DNA from: Nymphaea colorata | Lineage: Eukaryota > Streptophyta > Magnoliopsida > Nymphaeales > Nymphaeaceae | DNA: 64,000 nucleotides | Reading direction: 5' to 3' | Assembly: GCF_008831285.2 (NCBI RefSeq) | Contig: NC_045141.1 | Span: 13,626,106 to 13,690,105, forward strand | Shown: positions 37,404-49,631 of the stretch, one piece after another | Position numbering within the stretch: the stretch's first letter is position 1 | Layout: every line of letters begins with the position of its first letter | Translations under genes and position numbers: made by a program | The notes under the pieces: model-generated | The model's input: only the letters and a program-made list of their open reading frames with translations | What the model was told of the DNA's origin: nothing | The model's database searches: none

Positions 37404-40400
37404 ATGGCTCAATCAATGGCGAGATCAAGCCTCAGGAATCTCAATTCTCTTCGTGGAACGATTTTTCGCCGCTCGTCTCCTAAGAATGCCAATCGGAAGT
37501 TCTCTTCCTCCGCCCTTCACGACGATGACCGTGAGTTTCATGCCCCTCCTTCTACAATCCATCGATGGGGGCTTTATCTTCGAATAGATTGGGTTGTTGG
37601 GTTTCTGAGACTCGATTCCTTTTTTTGAGTTTTCTGTTGCTTCGTTTATGCTTATTTGCGCTTCTCGTTTCTTTGTTTTGTGTGGAAAAATGCGTGATGG
37701 TGGTGGTGAAGACGAAACGCGTAAATGGGAGAGGATAACGTATGCCGGCATCGTGGCATGCACTGCTCTCGCCTTCTACAACTTGTCCAAGGGCCACCCG
37801 CACTTTGACCCACCTCCGGTAAGATTCTTCCTTTCTAGGGTTTTTTTACTCGGGGACTCATTGTAGTAGTGGTTCAATTATGGGTAGACTCAAATGGTCA
37901 TATGGATCCTTAGACTCTGTGTACGTAGGTGAAAATGGCGATATCTGATTTCGGCTTATCATTCTGCTGCTTTTAATGCTTAGATTGGTCGCCGTCTTCT
38001 TGTATGTTCTCGGTCGTCGTTTTACTGTCCAGCTCTGTGATTGAAGTAGTTTCGTTGGTTGTTCCGAAGCCATATAAGTTTTTAGGTTCTCGAAATGCTT
38101 ATCGTGGGTACCATCCGGACGTGTTGTCCCTGCGTGTTTTCTTTGGGATTGGTTGTTATTGTGGAGCCCTGTGATTGAATGGGAGAATATTATTATAGAG
38201 GTCTACGATCAAATAACTTGCTATGCGACTTTGTAAGTAAGTTAATGGATAACTTTCTTGTGAAGCCCATGCGTCTTGGTTTAAGTTCTCCGGTGGTGAT
38301 AAAGTTAACTAGTCGGTGGATGTTTATCTTTGCGTGTTTCCATTTTCGTTAGAAAATTATTTTTGTATTTCTTCCTGATATCAAAGCCTAGATTGAAACT
38401 AAAGTAGAGAGAACTGGATTGCATGTTAATGAGTTGCAATGGTGGGCTGATGTAGTTTATGAGAAACAGGAAAATGAGAATTACAGTGTTGTCTGTTTCA
38501 CTTAGATACTCCAGAGAGAAAAATTCTATTGCTTTGTAAAATATACCTATATTATTTCTTCCTTGTGTCCACATTTTTCTAATAAACTTTATTGAACTAT
38601 AGAGTTGCATGAAATGGACAAAAAGATTGGAAGTTGGAACAGTGCTTGCTTGATGTAAAGAATCTTTTCTACTGTTCTTTTTGGGTACGAGGTTAACATA
38701 TACTGATCAATGTGGAAAATATGGTCAACCTGAATTGGTAGGGCAGCAATTTGGGTATGCCGTATTCATAGGGAACAAGCCTTTCATCATCATGAGAAAA
38801 TCGTAGAGGGTTGTACAAGGGGCTCTGGACATTTTTTGTACAGGGCATGCTTGCAACCTATTGTGTCATGAGATATAGAAGAAAGACCATTGAGATGGCT
38901 TGACAGAAAATGGAAATTCAGGAAAACAATAAAATTGTGAAACATAAGAATTTGAAAAAATGATAAAAAAATGTATCGAATAATAAAATAAATAACTTTT
39001 CCTAATCCAAACATATGGACGTGTTGATGAACCATGTAAACTTTAATCAATTTAAGCTAACAGGTAACTACTCACTAAATAATTAGTAAAATCCACAGCA
39101 GTGTTAAGTTAAAAAAAAAAGACCTGGTCGATTTTCATGTATGTCATGTTACGGAAAAGATTCTACACAGCATGTCGCAGAAATTAAAAAAAAAAAATAA
39201 AATATAATTCCTGAAATTCCACTTATCAAGTTAAACATTATAAACTAGAGAGATAACTATCTAAGTGAAGCTAGGTTTATGAATCATAAGTAGGTAACAG
39301 CTACTTGCTCCATTGCTTTGTTAAAAAGGAGAATCTTTTATGGTTCTTAAATCTTAACTCTTAACATCTTGTAATTGATGGTGGAGTTCACAAATAAAGT
39401 TGGTGGAGAATGTGGCCGTAATGTAGATGTTGCTGATGCTGGAAGTTCTATGTACTTGTCATTAGTAGGTCATCTTCATTTTCAAGTCTGTCTGTCATCT
39501 TCGTTTTCACAAGCTGGAAGAGTGCAAGCCAAAAGTTTCCTGCCTGTAATGCTTTGCTCTTGCTTTCGAAACTCTGAAGTATGTGAACCAGAATTACATC
39601 TGAGATATATGGACATGTACATGGTTTTATGAGGTTAGAACAGTTAAAATCAAGATGACACTTATACATATTATCATGGAGCCTTGATAAAAGTCACATC
39701 TTGCAATATTTTTATCAGAATTTTATACATATTATCTTGCAGCCTTGATAAAAGTCACATCTTGCAATATTTTTTATCAGAATTTGATTTTACAGCACTT
39801 CCATCTGGGTTTGCCAAGAAGCATGTTCTACCTGTCATTATCACAAATCCAAAAGAAAAAAGATACTAAGATTATTATCAGCTCTGGGGGGCTTGATTCT
39901 GAGGTTGAGAGGCAAGAAAAGAGTGGGGAAGAGTTATATTCATCTTCTGGAAATATAATGTATCAATCTTCACTTTTGGGCTTATATGAACTGAAGAAGA
40001 AAATTGCACATGTAGCAACTGATGGAAAATGAGACAGAGATGAGCTTTACATGATTAGTGGCATCCCAAAAATGTAGAAAATGGACAAAAGTCCTAAAAA
40101 CTTCAGAAGAAAAAACGAAGTTGAAGAAGAAGAAAAACTTGTGATTTCATGGGTCACTGTCCTCATCTATCTTCACTGCTGTTATATGTTGCCAAACTTT
40201 GAGTTTCTAGGGGTTGGATTTGACGTTTGGGAACAAAAAGGGAGTGAAATGTCTGTGCCTTCGAAGAAAGCTAGCTAAGCAAAAGATTTGGAGCTTTGAG
40301 TTTCCAATGTCCTCATTCTTTGGTGTTGATGCACCTCTTATGCTAGGGTAGAGAGAATGTTATGGAAAGAGGTTTCACTGATGCTTGGAAACATAAAGCC

Positions 40401-43388
40401 CAATAAATGGCTGACATTTATATTTTGGCACCAGAAGGGTTTTTCTAAAACTTTGTGAACTTCTATTGGACCAAATCTCTCCCAAATTACAAATGATACA
40501 CCACTATGTCATATAATAAATTATAGTGTAAAATGGAAAATCACATAGCAGTAATTCCATGATTGCATCGTATTAGCTCAGGAGCCAATACTGCAAAAAG
40601 ATATGATATCCTATTATATGTTGGGTCCCAAAGTCTCACCCGTTCTCAAAAGGCAATTTATGTCGAGACCGCAAACAAATTACTAGGCAAACTTGTTCTA
40701 AACCTTGATTAGATTCTATGGATGAGGTGGGAAAAGTAGTAAAAAGTGGCATGTAGACTCTTCATCTCATGTGAAAGGTGCCTTTGAATTAAAGGAAATG
40801 GTGCGGTAGTTCTGAAATTAACCATGCTTTCTTATCTTACATGGCAGTATATTCACGTCATTTTCAAGATAGCATTTTTGAATTGTCCTTTTCCTCACTG
40901 GATAAGAAATCTCACATGATCTAAGGACGTCCAATGTACATGCATGGGAAAATGTCCCATTAATTATGATCTGTATTAAAGAAGTTAAGGCGATCCAATT
41001 AGTCAAATTAAATAAATTCTGGTCATTTGTTGGAAGGAAACTGTTAGGGCTAGTGGATTATGCTGCTCTTGTTTATCCTTTACTCTTCACAATGTAGACA
41101 AATGAGTTATATTATTTTCATGACTGTCTGCAAAATTTGTTGTTCTGTTGTGCTAATTGGAGTAGAAAATTGTACACAGTGTTGTGCTAGTACAAGGTCA
41201 ACTTGCCTTCATGGGTAGAAATTTTTTATGTATTGTGAAACTCAGATGCCATAGAAATGATATTGTGCGGAAGAGAAATCAAAGATGTAGCATATCCCTT
41301 TTAGTAAAGGGTGGTTAGATTGCAGGCAGAATTTATACCCTTCTGGAAAACCTTTTCCAAAGAACGTGGAGCCTAAACATTTTGACTTTACTCACCAAAC
41401 ATGAACAAAGCTTTGACAAGGTGCAGGTAGTGCCGCATTTTTTAACACATATATATGTGTGTGTGTTGATAGAAAAATTAATAATTAACAAATAACAAGT
41501 TATGATTCTAACAGTGAATCAACAAAAAGAAAGAAAATTGTCCATTGCTGCACCCGGCACCTCTTATACACTAGCTTAGTTAAGCTTGTTTTTGATACCA
41601 CAGTACCTCTTATACACTAGCTTAGTTTTTTTCTTCTTGACTGGGTACATTCGTCTTGTTCTGAATGGTTTCTTTGGTAGATAACTATCCAATGTACTCC
41701 CTCTGATTTCATACAGATGTTTCTTGTTGTATCATGTTCATGAATCTCTACTTTCCTTCCATTGTCTCCTTTTTTTTTTTGGCTTTTCACTTCAGATATG
41801 TGATATTAGTGATCAACTTTGAAACTTGAGCATTCTCTGAATTTGATTGAGTTGAATTTTCTGAAGTAGCTTTTGAACTGTACTTTGGTTCTTCGCTACC
41901 CTTTTTTTCACCAAACATAAAATGGAAGAGTGTTTAAATTGAATTGTCAGGTGGTACAAAAAATGAACTAACCTTTTGGCACCTTCTGCTTAAATATCTC
42001 CATACAAATTACGAGTTTCTGTATGGTCTTAAACCATTTTGGACTCTATTCTGGACTGTGTTGAACCTTTATTAGTTTCCTTAAAGAGAACTGGAGAGTT
42101 ATAATACTTTTCTATTTTTTAATATGCAGCCATATGAATACCTGCACATTCGAAATAAGGAGTTTCCATGGGGTATGTTTCGCAGACTTTGTTCTTGCTG
42201 TATCTGCATTGTTTTTAAGTCTGGTTCATGCTTGCGTAGCACACATACTAAACCAGGAGTGTGTCCTGCATACTTCAGCTGCTGTAATGTATTTTCAAAT
42301 TCTTCTGTTAAAGTATTCACTTGTTGTCTTTCGTATAATAATAGGCTCAGATGAGAACCTTTCTTTCAACTTATGTTTTGACTTTTCCTCAATGGATCAA
42401 CTTATGTTTGACTTTTCCTCAATGGATAATGACCATCAAGTTTGGTTAATGACTAGTAGTCACATAAATTTTTAAGGCGCTTTATTATAAGTGCCCTTTT
42501 GAGTGACAGTGATGGCTTCATGTTTATGATACATGCACGAATATAGGATTAGTATTCCTGTACTTATTTAATCTTCCCAGAGAAACCTAGTCTACCTTCA
42601 AGGTATATGTAGTTTGAACTGTCTTCCATTTAGTTTAGTGTGTGATAGTTCATTACATGGAAGGAATCACTGGCGCTTAAAGTACAATGATGGTTTTAGG
42701 AGCACTTGGAGATGGTAGGGTTCTTGAAGATGGCAATAAGAGAGAGAGAGAGACAATAGAAGAAAATGTGAAGTCTGTGATGTCTGCTATTGTTGCCAAG
42801 AGTTTGAAGGTTCACAAGGTGTATAGGGAAAGTTTGACCATGATTTGGTTTTCAAGGTTGAAAAGGCTTCTGTATCAAGCTTTGACATTTTTTTGTTGTT
42901 TGTATGTGACCATCCTGCATTCGATATGCTGGATTATCCAATGAATTTTGTCTGTATGTTCTCATTTTGTGCTCTTTTAGATAATGATATTTGCATGATC
43001 TTGCAACCGTTAATGTACATATAGAGAATCATCCAGGAATAATTAATCCAATTGAATTCTAAGCATGACTAACTCTTGGAATTTGACTTAAGAATGTATG
43101 TTCGTCTTTGTACCTGACCGCTTTGAGCTTGTTCAGATTTGAATTTGGCAGAATTCATCTGTTGTTTATTCTGATTAGCCGAGCTGCCTTTCTTGGGTGT
43201 CAGGGTAGCGTTGGAACAAGTTTTTTACTGGTTTGGTTCTGGTTATTGGACTATAGATACTAGAGATTGCATGGGAACCGAATCAAGATTGGTTTTCCAT
43301 ATATCAGCTTGACAAGGCTACCAGTTTAACGCTTTTGACGTAATGTCCTGCAGGTCCTGATGGCCTTTTTGAGAAGAAGCATCATTGA
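37404..43388 (+). CDS. COX6A: Cytochrome c oxidase subunit 6a, mitochondrial (four exons)
   Basis: The exons are 37404-37530, 37712-37818, 42130-42172 and 43354-43388, all with GT-AG introns (181, 4311 and 1181 bp). The spliced frame has 104 codons including TGA, or 103 aa, the usual plant length. Residues 1 to about 38 form a basic, Ser/Arg-rich mitochondrial presequence. Exon 2 encodes the single membrane helix (ITYAGIVACTALAFYNL), preceded by KWER. Exons 3 and 4 give the family signature YLHIRNKEFPWG, then PDGLF, with a His-rich end. The protein is a nuclear-encoded inner-membrane subunit of respiratory complex IV. Joins were chosen because they keep the frame and restore the conserved text: codons are split at introns 1 and 3, and intron 2 falls between codons. 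Intron 2 is unusually long and consists largely of DNA that recurs at 15210-17930. Confidence 0.94.
39660..39785. repeat. 62-bp tandem duplication in COX6A intron 2
   Basis: TTATACATATTATC, CAGCCTTGATAAAAGTCAC and ATCTTGCAATATTTTTATC occur twice, starting near 39661 and 39723. The upstream homologous block (about 16200-16260) has a single copy, so the duplication arose after the two blocks separated. Confidence 0.9.
41559..41628. repeat. 46-bp tandem duplication in COX6A intron 2
   Basis: CCTCTTATACACTAGCTTAG occurs at 41560 and again at 41606, separated by unique spacer. The upstream block has one diverged copy near 17699 (ACCTCTTCGAAGC). Confidence 0.8.
42366..42427. repeat. Short tandem duplication in COX6A intron 3
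   Basis: AACTTATG followed by TTTGACTTTTCCTCAATGG occurs twice, about 33 bp apart, differing by one T. No functional role is suggested. Confidence 0.85.
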
Positions 43389-45785
43389 TATCCTTGGCTC
43401 TTAAACAGCCTTGCCTGGTTGGACGAGAATTTCACTCCTTGAAATATTTCTTTTGTGATAAAACAAGAAAAATAAGTTTTTGATTGTTATGCAACTTTTG
43501 TGTGGACCATGACTTCGCAATCAAAGACCAGCTTGTTGGTTCCGAAACAGGTTACTTTGATCTCCATGTTAATAAACATTAAACCTTCTTTTCTTTCATT
43601 CTATTTTTCATCACCATTTTTCTCTTTTTTGTGTTTGTTTTTCTTATTTTTGCCTTTTTATCCTCCATCTTTGGTGTTTGTTTTCTCGAGGTCTCTAACA
43701 TCTAAACGGTAGACTGTTGTCCTGGTATGTGGATTACATGCTCTCTGGTTTTCTAAGTCCACATCCTGCGGTTTGACACATCCAAAATTAGAAATTGGAG
43801 AGTTTATGGTGCCCATGGAGTAAATGGTACTCTCAATTGTGAGAACGAAAAATATTACTTCCGAGATTTATGTTCTTATTTTCTTCGATTGCTAAGTGAA
43901 TGGCCTGCTATTGACCCAAATGATACTGCAATATCAGCATTGGCGTTGGCCCGTTGAAGGGGTTACACCTTGTGGGTCCTAATGAATATTGGCTTCCTTA
44001 TTGATCCTCTCTCTTGGTACACCCTAATCATTCGGACTTTTCTAATTGATATGATAGACCTCTGCATTTCGCACATTCTTGATGTGAATCTTGAAACCAG
44101 ACCAAAGAAGAAAATGGGCAGCAGATGAACGCCTGCAATTAAAGTACATCATGGAAACAAGAACTTGATGCCATATGATGGATCAAGTTTTTCAAAAATT
44201 TAAGTTCTATTAGCATGATTTTTTTTAGTTAACCACTTGGATATAATCATCAGGTTCAAAACTGGTTGTGTACTCTTAATTCAGTTTATTTGGACGGATA
44301 GATAAAGATTCATAATTTATAAAGTTTTGGATGATTGGATTTTATACTGTCATAAAATATTATTCACATTTGTAAATAAACCAATCTAAAAACGGATTTC
44401 TAGGTTCCAAACCATGTTCATACATCATGTTCTAAATTTTGAAAAAATATAGAGAATTGATTTTCAAAGTGTAATTGCACAATTTTTTGAAGTTATACTA
44501 CACAGTTGTTCTCTTATTTATTTTGACTTTATAAGAATTCTGAAGTGGAGAAAGGGAGATTTCGAATTCCAGCACAAATGCAATTTTCAAAAACCGCTAT
44601 GGCTTGTATAAGTCGTAGTCAGTGTTTGGATCTGATTCTCCTTGCCCAGCAACTAATCCAGGCCATCCTTGCCATAGTCGGAGATGAATTGCATCCATTG
44701 TCCGGACTCCAGATGGGCAGCTAACTTAGTGAGAGTAAATATAGTTAATTAATTTTTTGTAAAGAAATCAAAGCCATATTAAGTAGAAGCAAATATTTTA
44801 CTATTTTTACTTCATGGGGTTTCATGTCAAGAGTGTGTTTGATTTGCATTTGAGTTCAATACGATTTTGGTTATGCAACACTTTACTTTACAATGTTTAG
44901 TTTCATATAAAATTGTGAGGAATCTTAAGGGATCCGTAAAGGAAATTGTTAATTGGCTGATTATCTTGGTTCATAACTTCCTTTTGAATTAAAACCGAAG
45001 CTGTTACTTACCAAGAAGCTCAAGCCCGACGTACAATGATATCAAAGAGGATTCAATACCCAAACCTGGGGTCCTTCATGCATGGACGAGTGTACCATAA
45101 GGAGGGGTGGATTGTAACGCTCTACCTTGAAAAGTCTAGTTGTACTTATAAATTGTGATGAATCTTGAAGGATTTGTAACTGAGGCTTATTAAGTAATTG
45201 CTCTTGTCAGGGGCTGACTTTGTCAAGCCTTATTTGGCCCGAGCGCCGCCCAAGGTTTCTCAAGCCTTCAACTAGCCTTAGCTGAATTTTAATGTAGCGG
45301 AAGCTTTCATCAATATTTTGAGACGGACTAGATGAAAAGTGGTGGGCACTCGGGACACCATCATTCAGAATTATCCCACAGTAGACCATCGGTAAGTCGT
45401 GGCCACGAGGTCCTATCAGAACATCATCATTCCTCCAAACGCCTATTTACTCCAAGTGCTCTGTTGTTTACATAGATGTGGGCCGATTAGCTGCTTTGAG
45501 GCAAATACTTTGGTTTACAAGCAAGGAAAATCTAGGGTTGGCAACAAGAAGTAAAAGCTCAGGCAGCAGAATCTGACGGTAGGGACCTTGATCCAATGCA
45601 TTTACGATTCTCCTTTTACCATCTGTTCATGGCCTATAGTGGTGGTTTACATGTAAAATAGAAAATACATTCAAAGGTGATCAAATGATATGTGTCATTC
45701 AAAAGCGATCAAAAGCTGGATAACTTGGTATTTGTTTTCATGAGAACTGAAGTCACGTGGGTGAGATTGTGATTCTAAATCCCAA

Positions 45786-46016
45786 TTTTCAGGCTCTGTT
45801 TGGTGTTTATGTTCTCGCTAGGGTAGTAACTGTTGTGTCAATTTGATCTTTGAGTATGCTTCTTCCTATTTGCTTTTTCCTGTTTGTTACCAACTCTGAT
45901 CTGAACTATCAGATCAGCTTTTTTCAGGCTCTAATTGGTGTTTATGTTCTCACTGGAGCAGTAACTGTTGTCTAAAATTTGATCTTTGCGTACTTCCTAT
46001 TTTCTCTTTCCAGTTT
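45786..46016. repeat. Tandem duplication, period about 135 bp
   Basis: TTTTCAGGCTCTGTTTGGTG with ATGTTCTCGCTAGGGTAGTA (from 45786) recurs as TTTTCAGGCTCTAATTGGTG with ATGTTCTCACTGGAGCAGTA (from 45921). The copies differ by several substitutions and a short deletion, so the event is moderately old. Confidence 0.85.
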
Positions 46017-46134
46017 AGTAGGCAAAGCTCAATTCAAGAACTTTATTTTGGAAGAAAGGTTGTCAGCTCTGAAGTATATTTTCAGAGCTATATATAAATC
46101 CAACGGACGGGACAAAGTTTTGATAGACAGCCAG

Positions 46135-46275
46135 TTTTTGTTTCAAACTTTGTAGTATCAACTTTTCATGTTTGTAAATGGAAAACACCAATGTATATGT
46201 ATAAGTTGAAGTGTAAAGGGGTGTCACCCCTTGTTGAAGCACTGAAAAAGGGGATAGGGGGACGAGAGGAGGTTT
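46135..46275 (+). repeat. SINE-like repeat family, copy D
   Basis: It shares the TTTCAAA block and the body motif ATATGTATAAGTTGAAGTGT followed by GGGGTGTCACC with copies at 14897 and 35559. The A-box-like head is not clear. An AT microsatellite follows immediately, which may mark the tail. Confidence 0.4.
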
Positions 46276-46278
46276 CCA

Positions 46279-46280
<2 letters not shown>

Positions 46281-46321
<41 letters not shown>
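46281..46321. repeat. (AT)n microsatellite, about 20 units
   Basis: An uninterrupted AT dinucleotide run of about 40 bp. Length is likely to be polymorphic. Confidence 0.97.
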
Positions 46322-46322
<1 letters not shown>

Positions 46323-48377
46323 TTAGGTTCTCTTTTCAAGTAAATAAAAAAGAAGCTGGACTTAACAAATAAAATTTTCCCTGCTATAAAATTTGAATCT
46401 TTGTAGAACCATTGCGTACGTAAGTATAGACATCGGGCAAGTATAGATGGTCAAAAGCCATCAAGTGGCAGACAGCTTTGGTCATTGGCCTAATTTAGAC
46501 ACACTTCCAAATGCTGCGTCGAGTAATGTGTTCCTTGTAAAATAATTCAAAAAGCTGGCAGTCTCACTTTTCGAAGAGGTCTGGTCTTGCACTCTCCACT
46601 GACAAAACCAAACCGTGGTCACAAACCTTTTCGGAAAGTAAAATTTTCACCATGTTCAAGTCTTTTCTAATTAGTTTAAAAGAATTGTTTAAACGCGTAG
46701 CTTGTACTGATACATAACAAATAAATCAGTTATAAGAAAACAAGTTGTAGAACAATTATGTTGGTTATTTTCATAATGAAGACGCCGGTCTTAGATAAGT
46801 TTTCTTCTGAAATGCTTGCACTTTTCTCAGAACTGTGTCGGCTTTTGAAGATCTAGCAACGAAAGAAAGAAGTTCCAAATAAATTGCCAACGTTGGTTTC
46901 TGTGTTCTACGCCAAGGATAGCGGCGAGTTTCATGGAAATTCCATCCATGTTGCACAAAACCTTCATTATTTATGAGGAAAAATCATTGGTGATCGCAAA
47001 ATTATATAACTCAAAGAAGTTAAGTAGTAAAACAAAGTTTAGATTGTGGCGAAGGAAACAGTGAAATTAACTGAGCGCTGCATGTATCCGAAGAAGATGC
47101 AACTCAGACACTAGCGATAAGAACATCAATCTTAACTGAATAAACCATGATGAATAAGTGTTGTGGACCTAATTTCACCGAAACGTCGAACAAAATATAG
47201 GCTCTCAAGCAGGCGCAGGTTTAGAGATCAATTATAGGAGGCAGGCACGAGGGGATCTCATCTGTCCTAATCTCTTTCTACTTTCAAAAATTTATCATGT
47301 GTTGTTTCTTTTCAAGTCACACAAACCAACATTTTCTGACAAAAAGTTGCATGCTAGCATTCATTATCGCCTGGCAAAATTTTCTTTTCTCCTTTCTTAC
47401 TTCCAAATGTGCCTCCGCTTCTGCAGCCATTTACAGAGCGTGGTCCCATTTCCATTAATTCCCCACGCCAAGTGACATTTGAAAATTCAATCGGAACACG
47501 TTTTTATAAGGAGTTTGGTCAATGTTGCTAGCGGCCGAGTTCTGAAGACACTCTTAAATAATCCATTCTTGGCCAATCCAAACGTCTCCATAGCGTATGC
47601 TTTTCCAGTTCAGATTTCAGAATATATTACTGCAGAAGGAGCTCAACTGCTTTTGACTCTCGAGCAGAAAGAGAAATTAGAACTGTGGAAATGTCGAGCG
47701 GTTTCAAGGGGCGGTTAATTAAGTCCAGCTGCAACTTTTCTTATTAGTTTTATTGAATTGTGTCAACAGGATTCAAACAGACTTCCAATGTGGGCATAAT
47801 GTTATTAACCATCCCAATTTTAAAACCTTGTATCATTAAAACGTACTAGTTTTAACAGTTCATGCAGCAAAAAGGGTTTTGAGATAGAGGGCGACTCGCA
47901 ACTGTCATGAAGGCAGTCATAGTTTGATTCTCGCCGGCGTCATTCTTTACGTGAATCGATGCTGTAGATATGTAATGTGAGGATAAAGTTTGTGGGCATT
48001 GCTTTGTCTTGTAAGACGATGCTGTCTTTCACCATTTGAGGTTGAGGAGGTTATACTCCAAAGAATTTTACTATTGCTTAAAGGGTTTACTCTCGGGTTT
48101 TCCAACGAAAGCGGCATCCAAAAAATTGTACAACTTTATAGCGTACTAATCAATTCCAACTTTTGTACAAAGATTGAAAGGTGTCTCCATTCCATGAAAA
48201 CTTAACAACAAAGAGGAAGACTAAAACATAGGCAGAGGTAAGATACTCATGCCTGCACCTTGCGTCCCCGTCATAACTAGACCAAATAGCATTTTTGATT
48301 GCACACCGCAGACCAACTCTGGTTTGGGCTAAGTTGGATCAGAAAACAGGGATCGTCCCAGCAATTGCACAAAATTC

Positions 48378-49631
48378 TCACTCTTCCGACACAGCCTCAT
48401 TGTTTGCCTCTTCATCTTCATGTTGTGGTAAGGTTTCCAGATCCGTAAGAGCGTCTCTTTCCTCCTGCGTAGCCAAGGAATTCTCGTCTTCTGATTCATC
48501 TAGCTCGAGTGACTCCAACTGTTCATCCGACTCCCCATCTTCAGAATCTGCATCAATGTTCTCTTGTTGCTCTTCAGTCAGAGTTCTGTTCTGATTCTGC
48601 ACCTTATAGAGTGTTGTGTTGTGGCCTTGAAACTCGTGATCTTCAGTCCCCGAGAAAGTAATGTTCTTATCTCCAATCATGGAAACAGGGGTTTCTGCAG
48701 TTTCTGCTGTAGAGTAATTGTCCGACTCTATTTGTTCTTTCAATTCTCCAACTGTTGAATTCAGATGGGATTCATCCTCTACCTCGGATAACTTCACATC
48801 ACTGACCGTCAAGTTGTGAGAAAAATCACCAACGGTTTCACGTTCCCTTAAAACTCGAGGCAGGTCACTGCTATTTCTACTTCGTTCAAGTTCTTCCATT
48901 GCAGCCTCCTTTGTTTTTGTTTGCAATAAAGTGGCATCAATGGTGTCAATGTCCTTATCAGGATCACGTTCATTGGAACCTTCACCTTGTTCACGAATAG
49001 CACTCTCCTGCTCCTGCTCCAATTTCGCAATATCAGACCTTAAGATTTGCGTATCATGAATCAGCCCGTGAGAGGAGGAGCTCTCTCCATCATGTGAACC
49101 TGCATCATCATTGTTATGTTTCTGGGTCTCCGACGCGTCCATATCGTCAAACTGATTATCCTTTTCGCCATCGTTCTCCTTCTCATCTTCACCATCCACA
49201 AGCTCCTCCTCCTGCTCAGCATCTTCATCTATTTTCTCTTGATCACGCTCATCGAGTTCGTCGTCTCCCACTCCTCTTTCTTCTTCCTCATTCTCCTCAT
49301 GCTTTCCTTCTTCTTCCTCTTCCTCTTCCCTGACCTCCCGCTTGCCTTCGTCTTCCTCCTCTTCGTCCCCATCTTCTTTCTGCCTATCAGTCGTCATCTG
49401 TATCCGTTCGCTGATATCCTTCCTGCCAAGATTAAAAACATCGTGCCTAGCGTCTTCTACCTTCTCCGAACTCCCTGCACCACTCTCATCCAATGCCTGC
49501 CTCTTATCATGGGAATGCTTAACTTGATACAGCAACCACACGCACACGGCCATCAGCAGAAAAACCTGCAACCCATGTTTGGTTCTGAACCCTTTGGTCC
49601 TCTGGTTCCTACTAGACGACTGCCGAAACAT
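48378..49631 (-). CDS. Acidic type II membrane protein, uncharacterised
   Basis: A single frame of 417 aa. Residues 1-19 are basic and Ser/Arg/Gln-rich (MFRQSSSRNQRTKGFRTKHG). Residues 20-37 form one hydrophobic helix (LQVFLLMAVCVWLLYQV), with no cleavage-site-like text after it, so a type II signal anchor is predicted: short N-tail in the cytosol, the rest in the ER/Golgi lumen. Residues 85-165 are strongly Glu/Asp-rich. Residues 253-348 carry seven N-X-S/T sequons (N253, N273, N291, N305, N323, N338, N348). Plant proteins with the same N-terminus are usually labelled myb-like protein X or hypothetical on composition alone; no Myb domain is present. The ATG at 49631 is chosen because the conserved MFR-type start and the anchor follow directly. 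The frame is intronless here; an upstream leader intron is possible. Function unknown. Confidence 0.85.
   Translation of the reverse strand: MFRQSSSRNQRTKGFRTKHGLQVFLLMAVCVWLLYQVKHSHDKRQALDESGAGSSEKVEDARHDVFNLGRKDISERIQMTTDRQKEDGDEEEEDEGKREVREEEEEEEGKHEENEEEERGVGDDELDERDQEKIDEDAEQEEELVDGEDEKENDGEKDNQFDDMDASETQKHNNDDAGSHDGESSSSHGLIHDTQILRSDIAKLEQEQESAIREQGEGSNERDPDKDIDTIDATLLQTKTKEAAMEELERSRNSSDLPRVLRERETVGDFSHNLTVSDVKLSEVEDESHLNSTVGELKEQIESDNYSTAETAETPVSMIGDKNITFSGTEDHEFQGHNTTLYKVQNQNRTLTEEQQENIDADSEDGESDEQLESLELDESEDENSLATQEERDALTDLETLPQHEDEEANNEAVSEE

Larger units (their letters stand above)
38790..41965 (+). repeat. Intron-2 block homologous to 15210-17930
   Basis: This is the partner of the intergenic block 23 kb upstream, in the same orientation. 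It lies wholly within COX6A intron 2. It is longer than its partner mainly because of about 1 kb between 40490 and 41590 with no match, and it lacks the MITE that interrupts the upstream copy. Confidence 0.75.
43389..48377. other. Gene-free intergenic region
   Basis: The 3' flank of COX6A is followed by about 5 kb without a supportable gene. The frame at 47479-47718 (79 aa) has no recognised domain. Visible structure is a diverged pair of ATTGTGA(G/T)GAATCTT blocks near 44910 and 45157, a tandem duplication at 45786-46016, a SINE-like copy near 46135, and an AT microsatellite at 46281-46321. Confidence 0.6.

Noticed and set aside
42687-42944. 85-aa frame in COX6A intron 3
   Set aside because: Low complexity at the start (GAGAGA), no domain, and inside an intron with good splice sites on both sides.
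47479-47718. 79-aa frame in the COX6A to acidic-protein interval
   Set aside because: No domain, no promoter signal and no GC rise; could be chance or an unrecognised remnant.
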